A stretch of 64,000 bases of DNA, taken from contig OZ007569.1 of the NCBI GenBank assembly GCA_963931925.1, positions 43,184,521 through 43,248,520 of the forward strand, in the 5' to 3' direction. Below the pieces are notes generated by a model. The model was given only the letters and a program-made list of their open reading frames with translations, was not told where the DNA came from and did not search any database. The stretch is from Onchidella celtica (Eukaryota; Mollusca; Gastropoda; Systellommatophora; Onchidiidae). Every line of letters starts with the position of its first letter. The first letter of the stretch is position 1. The position numbers and the translations under genes were made by a program. Of the stretch, positions 12,349 to 23,869 are shown one piece after another.

Positions 12349-15300
12349 CTGAGGGAAGAGAAAATTTTGTGTGCACTGATTCAGTCCAGTGATCCTTGTT
12401 AGGTGGGTCTCCCCGGGTCAACAAATTAATCACATTAAAGGTAAACAAAAAAAAAAAAAAAAGGTGTTGGCACGGCCACGTCTTAATGATGATGTTCTAC
12501 AATGTTGTCTAAAGTGTTTCTATTTACAGACATGCACCCACGCTAAAAGCTGATGTAAAGGACAAAACAAAAGGATACATGTCATAATGGACTGCTACAT
12601 AATAATGTGTCAGCTGACGCTTAATACAATTCTGTTCCTTGAGCACTCTTGTGTGACTGCAGTTTAAAGTTCACAGCGAAATTAAAACGTAATTACCCTC
12701 CAGCCACCTCAAATAATACTTTCAAACAAAAAAAATTTCTACAACGGGCATGGGCTAGGTGTTAGGCTATTATGAATACAATTGAAAACATTCAAGGTGT
12801 GATGTTGGATAATGAAGAAAGGCCTAAATCCTGATCATTTGTGTAGTGTACACGTGTCATGAGACAAAAATAACCCCGCATGCACGCACTGACAAGATAG
12901 ACACATTTTTCAGTTTCACGCTTGAGAGTTATTAAAGTCTTACAAAAATGATCGAAAATAGAAAGTTCATGAAACTGTTAAGGTGCTGATGAACAAAAAT
13001 GGAGTTCATATCACAATTAAGGGTCAATGTCTGCATATCTATTATAAGTCATTACACGCCTGTAATTTACAAACCCCTTTCCTTTATTTTCCTCCATCAT
13101 TCCATCATCTACCCACACTTCTGTCCATCCCAACTTTCAAACATTATATTCCTCATCGATCAATGGACACATTCTACAGGCTTTCAAATTAGCAAACAAA
13201 CTCTGGTAGATTCTAGGTTGAACGAAGGAATTCTCACACCTAAACAGATTCAAAAGGATTCCACGCTGTTCCTGCCCTGGAATGGTTAATTTCCCCGGAT
13301 GTTTTCTACCCGTTTCCTAAATGATTATTTGACGCAGACAACACTGGAATTTACGTTGGTAGATAATTATGTTTTGCACAGATAGAATTTGGTGTGTTCC
13401 CCGGCACGGTTGTATGACACTAGCACAAAAAGAGAAATAGCAGTGTCAAGTTCATGGAATGTTTTGGATATTATCGTCGCTATCGTGACTGTTATTTTGT
13501 GTGTACATTAAGGAAGGGTATAATTGAGGCCTCCAAACCTTATCAGTTTCGATAGAGGCCAATGAAAACCCCGCCACAAAGTAAAGTAGGTATCAACAAT
13601 CAAAGGTAAACATCCCATTCACACACCTTATTTCCGTACGGTTATACTGCAATGGTTCTCACGTGGTGTATATACACGGGGGGGTATACAATGTAAAATA
13701 CAAGCGACTAGCAATAACTAGCGACTTTCCATGGAAGTTTTAGCGACATTTTAGCTACTTTTAGGGATGAGCCTGGCGACATTTAAAAATCTGGGTTGGC
13801 AACCCTGAGTTCAAGATATTGTAGCAGAGAATCAAATTATGATGCACTTGATAACTTTGTATTTAAGGAAGTTAGGCAAAGAACAGAGTGGTGTAGAGGA
13901 AAGAATACAGTCACGTAGTGTGGTACAACTGATAACGGAGTCCTCAGCAGTGATTGTGATCAAATGACGTACAGCTGGCTGTAAAAACTGATGACACTTG
14001 AAGTGCTGTAGCTGTGTATGAGGGTATTAACTGACATCCGAATCCACTCAAAATACCGCCATTTTCTTCCCGCTTACCTATTTATGAAACATTGAGTCAG
14101 ATGTCGATAGTGTAACTCGATAGTTTTATAGCTTGTTTATCCTTCATAGTGACGTTGGGAGAAAATTCCGGAAAATCCTGTATGCCTGTGGGATTGGACA
14201 AGCTCGTGTGTCCGGAATTAATTGATTTGTGGCGTTTTCTTTTTTGACAGTGTCCTATTATTGTTTTCTTTGTTTGTTTGTTTTTCCTAGACGAAAAATA
14301 TTACAAAACAAGGCGGTCTGACACAAGGACATAATTCACTACTGTGTGCTTAGGGTCTGATTTTTCAGTAGATTTTTAAATAATATGAAGATATCAATAG
14401 CATTCAGTTCAGATTTTATTCCGGGCTGTTTTTCGCCTTCTCTGTTCTCTCCCAGTTCCACCTCCATCCGTGCACAAAAAGGTAGCGAAAATTAACAGTT
14501 CATTTTTCAAAAGTAATTTATTAAAATCATTTTGACAAGTTCATGAATAATTAACGTCTGAATGCATGAAACTTGAATGAAGACAAAGGCAAAACGATTT
14601 TTCTTTGAACATCTTGTCAATTTTGAAATTTTATTCTACATACGGCGCACGGCAACTCTAATTTGACACACGTTTGTAAATAAAAATAAAATCCAACAAG
14701 ATAAAATGGACTGGAAAATGAATTGTACAAGAAAATAAAGCGGGCCGGCTGTTAACAAGTCGGACAGAATGACCAACATCCTTTTACAAGTGAGAAAACT
14801 GGGAGGAAATAGAGTCGGGAGAACTGAGAAAGTTACGTCCGACTGGAATGTCACAATGGATACCACATCAAAAACAGACAATACATTAATGTAAATAAAA
14901 TACGGCAGGTTATTGAAGTACATGTAATTTAACTGGCATTTTAATGTGAGATTTTGGTGTAGTCTGTAGTAGGCCTAGCAAAAACACAAAGACATAATCT
15001 CGGATCATCTACCGTAAAAACATCCAACTAAAAGCTTAAAGGGTTTCTGTCGACAACGTCCCATGTTGTCCTTGAACTTAATTTCACATTTATCAGCACT
15101 GTCCAACAAAAGCTTGGGAATATTCAACAAAAAGCAATGCCATGCGATTTACAGTGTATTTATCCCGCTTTGCATGCAAATTTCACATTATTTAACAAGA
15201 GTTCACATCAAAAGGCCCATCAATCAAAATCTTTGGTGTGGAGGAACAGGTCTGGGTGTTAACGTGTTCATTTCTCATCAGTTTACCTCGCCTACCCTAT

Positions 15301-16608
15301 CTCATTTAATTGTGTCTGACACAGAAAGAACAGCAGGACACATATTGATCTATTCTCATGATTATTTTTGTGAGCAAACTAATGTGAGTTGTTATGTATT
15401 AGACATGAACGTGAAGGAGAGTGCGAGGATGGGCATGAGAGAGAATGGGGCAATATCTTTTCATTCATCAATCATTCAGTGCATCTCTCAATTCGTGACA
15501 GATGGTGTAACAGTCCGGGTAATAGCTAAAGAAAAAGTCATAATAAATGATGCTAAACTGATCTGACTTTGCCTAGCATTCCGGGTCTTCTTGCCTGGAC
15601 TTTTCCCTTCAAGGCAATATCTGTGGCGTGTTGGTTGTTTTGTTTTATTTTTATTTTGAAATTTAAGATCATTCAATTAATTACCCAAGACTGGGAAGAA
15701 GTTTTTTTTTTTTTTTTCTCTCATAGAAAATGTGAGATGGTATGGCAAATACTCCTGCGTCCCAAAACTGACATTTATTTTTGGTTTAATTCATTAGGAC
15801 ATTTCATACTTTTGCCAAATAATTATGATATTTGCACTTCATACCCCTACTCTCGTCTTTACACAGTGTGGCTGCGTAATTGAACAGACATCTAAAGGAT
15901 AACGCACCGCCCTCCTCGTTATCTCTCTCATCACTACACTTGAGTTTCCGCAAGAGGAGACTTGCTATTTTTGCGGCTTACGGCTTTCGCAGTCATAAAT
16001 TACCACCCTACAGCAACAGGTGCTGAAAGTTTCACAGGGACATTCTGCTAATTGCTGCTGTAAAATAGTGGCAACAACTGGATGTTTACCTCAAAAACGG
16101 TTATTTCCTGCCTATGATTAAAATGATCTTCCAAAAATGTAGTTTGGCTTGTTTATTATAATTAGAGTTAATACCAAAACATCTTTAAATCAACAATAAG
16201 CGAGGTTAAAGTGAAACCCAATGAAATTTCACCTCCAGGTGATGTTAGACATGATAAATTTTTATATGTCGACGATATGAAAGAAATTATGCTGGTACAT
16301 GGTAAATGGCAGCAAAATCTCAAAATTCGAGTTTTTTTCTTTTCTTTTAAATTTATTTGTTCACTTTTTTTTTATTCCAATCTGAGGTACGTGAGAGACG
16401 ATAGGCTTAATAAAGAAAACCAGACACTGGAAACCGTCACGACCCAAGTCACAAAATATGGAAGTATAATAACGATCACAATAATTCCGACAACCGAAAT
16501 GATGTCAGTGAAAGAAAGAAGGAAAGAACGACTGTTATGGTGCACTTTGTTCTGTATGATGTATCTAAGTCTAAATAATTATGCACTCTACACTTACACA
16601 ATACATGG
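12349..16608. other. Gene-free region
   Basis: The longest frame is 167 codons at 15063-15566 (+), with no recognised domain and ordinary composition. The only structured sequence seen is the element end at 13702-13807. Confidence 0.45.
13702..13807 (-). mobile_element. Possible hAT-like element end
   Basis: Read on the minus strand it starts CAGGGTTGCCAACCCAG and contains repeated GTCGCTA motifs, a layout common at the ends of small hAT-type elements. The partner end was not found. A TTCTCACGTGG stretch at 13656 may belong to a second one. Confidence 0.35.
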
Positions 16609-16637
16609 TAGGAGAGAGAGAGGTGGGAGCGAGAGAC

Positions 16638-16668
<31 letters not shown>

Positions 16669-16760
16669 AAGAGAGAGAGACAGACAGACAGGCATACAGA
16701 CAGATAGACAGACAGACAGACAGACAGTGTGTGTGAGAGAAAGAGAAAGAGAGAGAGAGC
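16609..16760. repeat. (GA)n/(CAGA)n microsatellite
   Basis: GAGA runs flank a CAGACAGG/CAGA block at about 16680-16727. Frames across it are artefacts. Confidence 0.95.
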
Positions 16761-17665
16761 AAACCACTACTAACACATTACACAAGAGAAAGTACTTACA
16801 TTAGTGTCCAACTGCGAGTTCCCTTAGACTCAACGCCAGTTACATGTACAAGTAACATCTGCTTTGCTTATGTCCGTGAGTAAATCTTCAAGCTCCGTGA
16901 GTCAAGCTTCCAAATGATGAAGTGACCAGTAAAATGGCACCCAACAATCAAGTCTTCAGACTTCTCTAAGGCAGATTTATTGTTCCGTTAAACACAACTG
17001 CACGGCCCAACTCTGGAATGATGAAGTTAGCAACAACTGCAATGATGAAGATACTAAAGCACAGTCAGTAAATTGAATGTTCCTGGTTGCCTTCATCACA
17101 AATTAGCGGGTCTGTATTATTATGAGCGTGTCAAATCACTCCCTCTGCTTGCGTTTTGGAAATTTCAATGAAAAATATGGACAACATGCATTCACATTTT
17201 GATCAGATGGGCAACATACGCGATAGTTCCTTGCCCTCTGCCCTCTTTACAACCCCCCTTTCCAATTCAAACCCTATCCCAGCCCCCAAAAACTGCCTAT
17301 TTTCTGGGTTGACCTTTCATGACCAATCGGAGAGCAACAATCAGTGTATTGACATTCGGGCAGGAAGAGACAAACATTGACATACATTAACCCTGACCAG
17401 TAGGAGCCAGGGGACATCACACGCTGAAACAACAAAACGGGCAGAGGTTATCTTGCATGCACGGCCACGTGATCATCAATGCATCCTTCGAGCCCTTTTA
17501 TTTAATGATTACATTAATAATGGCCATGTGGGGGAAAAAAAAACGCCGGCCAAAAACAACGATTAAATACAAACAACAGACCAATGAAAAACAAGGAAGG
17601 AATGGGAGTTCTGGCAGATGGAATGCAAGAAAAAGGTATAGAGGGTGGGGAAAAAGAAAAAAGGG

Positions 17666-17683
17666 GGGGGGGGAGGGGGGGGG
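17666..17683. repeat. Poly-G tract
   Basis: Two long G runs separated by one A. One of about 25 such tracts in the window. Confidence 0.9.
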
Positions 17684-17826
17684 GTTGTTGGAAAGACACA
17701 CGGCAAAGCTCAAGGGGATACTGCTTGCACATTATATTCATGCACGAAGCGATTGCTTGGAGTGCCCTCTGAACTAAAGGAACTGTTAGGCTGTGCCAAA
17801 AGAGATAAAATTCGACAAGCTCAAGT

Positions 17827-17994
17827 GATAAAGTAATAGTTTAAAAACATGGGGTTATGGCAAAAAGTGATAGCGTAATAGTTTAAAAACATGGGGTTAT
17901 GGCAAAAAGTGATAGCGTAATAGTTTAAAAACATGGGGTTATGGCAAAAAGTGATAGCGTAATAGTTTAAAAACATGGGGTTGTGGCAAAAAGA
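17827..17994 (+). repeat. 42-bp tandem repeat, 4 copies
   Basis: Unit begins GATAGCGTAATAGTTTAAAA. Copies start at 17827 (diverged), 17869, 17911 and 17953. Because 42 is a multiple of 3, the minus strand reads as a 14-residue repeat, which is an artefact. Confidence 0.95.
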
Positions 17995-18139
17995 CACTGA
18001 GAAAGAAGTATGAACAAAAAAGAAGAAGAATTGGGAAATCAAAACAGAAGAAAAAGTAGGAACTGACCGGGAAGAAAGAAAGGATTCTGACCGTCACAGC
18101 GATAATAAATAAGTCGTAGAACCTTTGTCATAGAAAGTT

Positions 18140-18507
18140 TCCCCACGGTGGCCCAGAGGCAAGGTGCTTCCTTCTCATGCCGAAGGTGCGGGTTCGAATC
18201 CCGGTCGGTGATTGGAATTTTGGGAATTTGGGGATTTTGGGATTTTTCTCATCATTATTTTCCTGTCCCTGATCTTATGATTGGTAGGACCGAGCACCTA
18301 GACTTCTCGGGTAACGACGGAAAATTCGGCGGGCCCATTTGCGCGTTGCACGTGTTAAAGATACCTTGGCAGTTGGAAATCGAAAAGAGCAGGCCGCACA
18401 GGCCGCTGCCCGGTGAAAATTCTGAAAAACGAATCCCTACCACAACAAGAAATGTGAGGGGTAAATGCCAAGGGCAGCGAGCCTCCTAAAATAAAGACCT
18501 AAACAAC
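18140..18507 (+). mobile_element. Full-length tRNA-derived SINE
   Basis: Pol III A box TGGCCCAGAGG (18149-18159) and B box GGTTCGAATCC (18191-18201), 42 bp apart, form a tRNA-like head. A body of about 300 bp and a short A-rich tail follow. The element is flanked by a perfect 13-bp duplication GTCATAGAAAGTT (18127-18139 and 18508-18520), which shows retrotransposition. The central part (about 18263-18310) is shared with 45683-45730. Confidence 0.92.
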
Positions 18508-19153
18508 GTCATAGAAAGTTGAATCTACAAGAACAATGTACAGTATCAATGTCAACGACTAGGAAAAGAATAGAATGATCAAAGGTGAAATGAGAAAGTG
18601 GTTTGTTCCGGAATAAAAGGTGGAAACAACTATAGTGGAAACTGACATAGAGATATATACATGAGATCTAGATATGTTTGTTCTCTCTCATCCAAACCTA
18701 CGACCCTGAATCAGATTCTCATACACTGGGTCAGACATCAGTGAAGTGTGTACAGAACTGGAACAGAAGTAGGGTGAAAACCCGTATTCAGAAAGAAAAG
18801 ACCTTGAGAGTATGAGAGGGAAACGAGAGATGGGGGTGATGCAACCACGACTGCGGTAACAGAAAGTAAAAAAAAGGAGAATGAAAGAGAAGACAAGCGA
18901 GACGGAGAAGGGAAAACGCAAAAGGAAAGACGAGGCTGAAAAGTTGCTAGAGAGATGTCAGTGAGGGCTGGGAAGATGGAGGGGAGACCTCTGATACACT
19001 TGTGTTGTAACATGTAACTGTATACAAGGCACAACAACCCGACAGAATGAACTACATTCCTGGGAGGTGAATTTTTTTCGCTGTTTATCTTATCATTTAC
19101 ACGAGAAGATTAAAAAATCTTGACTCCCCACTCTCCCCTACCAACCTTCTGCA

Positions 19154-19486
19154 GATTTAAAGACAAACCCCGAAAACTGTGAAAGGTCTCCCGGCAAAGT
19201 CCCGGAGTTTACCGGTCATCCACGGGACTTTATCAATAAACCTGGCAATGAACCCCTTACCATCAATATTGACCGGAAGATGTTCAACATGCCAAGCTGG
19301 CAGGACCGCGCACTCTCTCTCTGGTGTCTATCACCTAGCTGTTGCCACTGACAGCCAAAATCAACATTGGGCCAAGGTTAGGATGACATTGGCCGTTTCC
19401 CTGGCGACTGGATCGAGACCTTGCAGGAAACTGTTGAACTCGGAATGAGTGCGAAGTTCGTGTCAACAGACAACGACATCCACTGA
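19154..19486 (+). other. Coding-like segment, unidentified
   Basis: A good acceptor (long pyrimidine tract then CTGCAG at 19148-19153) opens a GC-richer frame containing GHPRDFINKPGNEPLTINID, and the same frame continues at 19382-19477 with FPGDWIETLQETVELG after two stops. It could be an exon, a decayed gene copy or chance. I do not recognise the protein. Confidence 0.25.
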
Positions 19487-20501
19487 TGATAAATACTTCA
19501 GTTCTAAACCGGGCCAACAAATTCGCATAAACAAGAGTGAAACAACACCATTGTCCAGACATCAATTATGCGGTGCCTAGTCTGATTTCATTTTCTGATG
19601 GTCCATAAATATGGTGCCTTTAAGAAACCAGACTCTCGAGGTTTGGCCAACCAGCGTGGGCAGTGTCAGTTATAGGGAGGTGGGGGGGGGGGTGGTAGGG
19701 AGAGGGAAATGCGCCACCTCAAACATTCCACAAAAAGAAAAAAACAAACAAACAAAACAAAACTGGGACAGCAACAATATCAAGGAGGACCTGGCGTACA
19801 AACCGCCTTCCTGTTTGCGCGCTGCTGTAGTTACATTCATGCCCTGTATCCACAGGTCTCTACAGGGCAGCCTGTGCCAGCAATTCTATGGAACCACTTT
19901 TATAATTATAGTCAGGGAGTGCAAACTGCAATACAACCAACCAGCTTTTCTTGTGAAGACAGTGACCAGCGCCTACAAGGCTTTTTACGCCGCCCCCCCC
20001 CCCCTCTCCCGGGCTTCAGTTCCCCTAAACCTACCTAAGGAAAGTAGGACAAAATAAAAGCATTACCGCCTAACATCAGCACCATCAAAAAAAAAAAAAA
20101 AAGCATGGAATGGATCGACTATCTTCTTGTCCACCAAAAAATGACATGTGTACCTAAGAGATTCTACCTCCAGAAGCGCCACCAACCACCCACGGACAGT
20201 CGAGCAGATCATTAAAAAAAAAAGAAAAGAAGATAAGTACGATGTTCTACTCCAAGGCAGGTAGGGTGGTAAATTTGACATGAAGATCATTGTAAACCAC
20301 ATGGTCGCCCCCACCAAGGTGACAGATGGCTGTCCAGGCCAGAACCTGACTGCCCGCCCCTCCACCCTGCCAAGACATGAATAATGTGGGGCTTCAAAAA
20401 TACACCTTTTGTCAGCTGGGAGTATTAAATGGCTCATCTCACTTAATAGAAGGAATGATTAGACTTTGCGAGGCGTGTTTCCTTCTCTATCCATGAGAAA
20501 G

Positions 20502-20530
20502 GGGGGGGGGAGGGGGAGGGGGAGGGGGGC
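20502..20530. repeat. G-rich simple repeat
   Basis: (G4-9)A runs, potentially able to form G-quadruplex. Confidence 0.85.
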
Positions 20531-21045
20531 AAAGACACATTGAGAGAGAGAGACTTTTGACACAGACTGCCATGTATTATTGCCGTATGATAGCGGACGA
20601 GTATGATTGATAATTGCTGGGACTTCACTCACTGAGGCCGTGGATTTTCAATAGTTTCATCCATACAATCAGTTGCAATTTATAACAAAAATAAATGTCC
20701 AAACAAATTCTGCGTAGTTTATGGTTTTAATAAACGATAATTATTATGCCGTCTACATCCGATTTCTTTTGACTGAAGGCAGAAAGAGACCCAAGGAGTT
20801 AAAGTATCATGTTAAATCTGTCCTAATTCAAATGTAATTACGGTGTATAGGGTGGTCATCGTCGGCCCAGGAGTTTCAAAAGAAAACAAAACAAGTTTTT
20901 GAAGATGCATGACACTAAGAACAGTTGCTCAATAATGGAAGATTGTGATATTTATGCTTGTGAAAGGCGTGATCAAAAACAATCCTGCGACTTACTGTTG
21001 TCCATCATATCTACCTGTTTGTCAAGTGCCAACCAACACCATTGT

Positions 21046-21165
21046 GAGAAAGAGAGAGAGAGAGAGGGAGAAAGAGAGGGGGGGGGGGGAGAGAGGGAGT
21101 CAGAGCGAAAGACAGAGAGAGGGAGAGAAACAGACAGACAGACTGACAGAGAGACAGAGAAACAA
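21046..21165. repeat. (GA)n/(CAGA)n microsatellite
   Basis: GAGAGG units with an internal poly-G run, then CAGACAGACTGACAGAGAGA units. Confidence 0.9.
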
Positions 21166-22198
21166 TAGGATATCAGGAGTGAGAAATCACTATCTTAATC
21201 CTCACCCATAAACTAACTAATCCGTTGTTGTCATACTAGCAAAGGTTTGCACATACGATGACAACACTCGGCGTCTCAAACTGTCCACGGATTCTGATGA
21301 ATTATGAAAGGTCTGTTCGCCTGGTTCGGAAACAATGTGTTCCTTTATTGATGACGTCACAATATTATGTGCATTCAACGTCATGAAGTATGACAGTTGA
21401 AGACGTCAGAGGATTTCGCAGGCCCAGATAGATTGGTTTCGCACAACATCGGCAATTAAGCAGTGTAATCTGACCAGGCTAAGCTGATTTCAAATCGTAT
21501 TACGACTTCAGAATTCGCAAATAATTGAGCGGGTATCAACAACAGCCTGTTTTTCCAGGTGGCAGGGACAGATGACAAATAACATGTGCTGCGTAACAGG
21601 AACAAGAAGGAAGCAAAGGCCTAAATACCTAAAAAGACAAAACGAAATACTCCGAACACCATCGGCCGTGGGACAAAAATTCTACCTCGTCTCTAATGGA
21701 GTTTCATTATGCGCCCCATGCGGAAAATTTATATTTGGTTTGGTATGTTCCTTATCTTACCCTGAACGAAAGATAAAATGATGCCGTTCGTAGATGCGAG
21801 AGTTGAAATACGTTTTTTTTTTCGGATGTCTTGTTAAAAGCTGCACTCCCATGTTTCGTTCTCCTAAAAAGTTCAATTTTTCTTGTTTGGCGTTTCCATA
21901 CAAAAACAGCCCTTTTCTCACGTGCACGAATCAAATATTCAGGCTCTCGCACTATTTATTATCATTCTTACAATATAAAAACATAGTTTACACAATAATT
22001 GACCACATTTGAAAGGGCAACGTAGGTTATTTGTGATAAAATCTATGTTAGAACATTTTCCCTGGCCTCGGGGGTGCCTAGACGGCAAGCTACAGCTTTG
22101 GTGCTGCGGTCTATTTAGCCTGAATCTTCATTCTAACCTGACACTCACGTCATTCTACACACCTACGGCCTCTCCCCGGTACATAACCTTCAAAGCAA

Positions 22199-23355
22199 AG
22201 CCCTACCACTGACCAAAGCTCCACCCCTGACTTAAGCCCTGCCAGTACCACTGACCCAAATCCTACCACCGATCCAAGCCCTACAACTGTCCCAAACCCA
22301 GTCGTAACATTGACCCAAAACCCAACAACTGACATAAACCCTACGACTGACCCAAACCCTACCACTGACCCCAGTCCTATCACTGACCCAAACCCTACAA
22401 TTGACCCAAACCCTGCCACTGACCCCAGTGCTATCACTGACCCAAACCCTACAATTGACCCAAACCCTACCACTGATCCCAGCCCTGTCATTGATCCAAA
22501 CCCTACCACTGACCCCAGCCCTGTCATTGACCCAAACCCTACCACTGACCTCAGCCCTGTCATTGACCCAAACCCTACCACTGACCCCAGCCCTGTCATT
22601 GACCCAAACCCTGCCACTGACTCAAACCCTGCCGCTGACCCAAACCCTACCACTTGCCCCAGCCCAGTCATTGACCCAAACCCTCCCACCGACCCAAACC
22701 CTACCACTGACCCCAGCCCTATCAGTGACCCAAACCTTGCCACTGACCCCAGCCCTGTCATTGACCCAAACCATTCCACCGACCCAAACCCTACCACTGA
22801 CCCCAGCCCTATCAGTGACCCAAACCCTACAACTGAAACAAACCCTACCACTGACCCCAGCCCTACAATTGACCCAAACCCTACCACTGACCCCAGCCCT
22901 GTCATTGACCCAAACCATTCCACCGACCCAAACTCTACCAATGACCCCAGCCCTATCAGTGACCCAAACCCTGCCACTGACCCCAGCCCTGTCATTGACC
23001 GAAACCGTTCCACCGACCCAAACCCTACCACTGACCCCAGCCCTATCAGTGACCCGAACCCTACCACTGACCCCAGCCCTATCAGTGACCCAAACCCTAC
23101 CACTGACCCCAGCCCTATCAGTGACCCAAACCCTACCACTGACCCCAGCCCTGTCATTGACCCAAACCCTTCCACCGACCCAAACCCTACCACTGACCCC
23201 AGCCCTATCACTGACCCAAACCCTACCACTGACCCCAGCCCTATCACTGACCCAAACCCTACATTATTGACCCAAACCCTACCACTGACCCCAGCCCTAT
23301 CAGTGACCCAAACCCTACAACTGACTCAAGCCCTACCACTGGAAGAAAACCCTAA
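22199..23355 (+). repeat. 18-bp minisatellite, about 64 units
   Basis: Basic unit GACCCAAACCCTACCACT alternates with GACCCCAGCCCTATCAGT-type variants, forming 36-bp and larger higher-order units over about 1.15 kb. Because the period is a multiple of 3, several frames on both strands stay open. One plus frame (22310-23389, 359 codons) reads as DPNPTTDPSPI repeats and the minus strand as GLGSVVGFGS repeats. No start context, splice sites or unique flanking domain argues for a real protein. Confidence 0.93.
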
Positions 23356-23869
23356 ACCTGAATACAACGTATCGAGTACATTAAGCTAAACCTGACAGTT
23401 ACAACTTCTGAAGAGCACAAGGGATCTTCGTTTTGAGAATAATCATTTTCAAGAAACTAGGAATGAGGTGTAGTGGTTGGAGGCAGATAAATGACATTAC
23501 TGGGAATTGAGGAGAGGGGCGAGAGAGGGACAGTGAAAAGTTAGTAGCAGAGGAAAAGTGAATTTGAATGGTGGCTGGAAGAAAAAAGAAGCAGTAAAAA
23601 TGAAAAAAAATAATCATAACATAACAATGACGATGATACTAATAATAAAACTTAAAAGCAGTGATGATAATGATATCATCATGATAAAAATAATAAATGA
23701 TGTGCATGAAACAAGCAGTGGAATGGCATTATTTGAATTAAATATACAGTATCGCCAAACAGAGGGTGGAACTATCCCGCTTATCAATACACTTGCGGTG
23801 TGTAGTATGGCAAGCAATAAGAAATAATTATTTAGTGTGCTCTGAGAAAGAAAGGCAGAGAAAGACGGG

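Noticed and set aside
12048..12448. Cysteine/valine-rich minus-strand frames
   Set aside because: Translation of CA and CAGACA microsatellite.
15063..15566. 167-codon plus-strand frame
   Set aside because: No recognised domain, no splice or homology support; a chance frame of this length is plausible in 64 kb.
18141..18212. Functional tRNA gene
   Set aside because: A and B boxes are present, but it is the head of a 368-bp SINE with target duplication, and the cloverleaf is poor.
21352..21359. TGACGTCA CRE palindrome (also at about 491)
   Set aside because: Isolated 8-mers far from any recognised promoter.
22199..23355. Interstitial telomere (CCCTAA-like) array
   Set aside because: AAACCCTA occurs only as part of an 18-bp unit, not as tandem hexamers.
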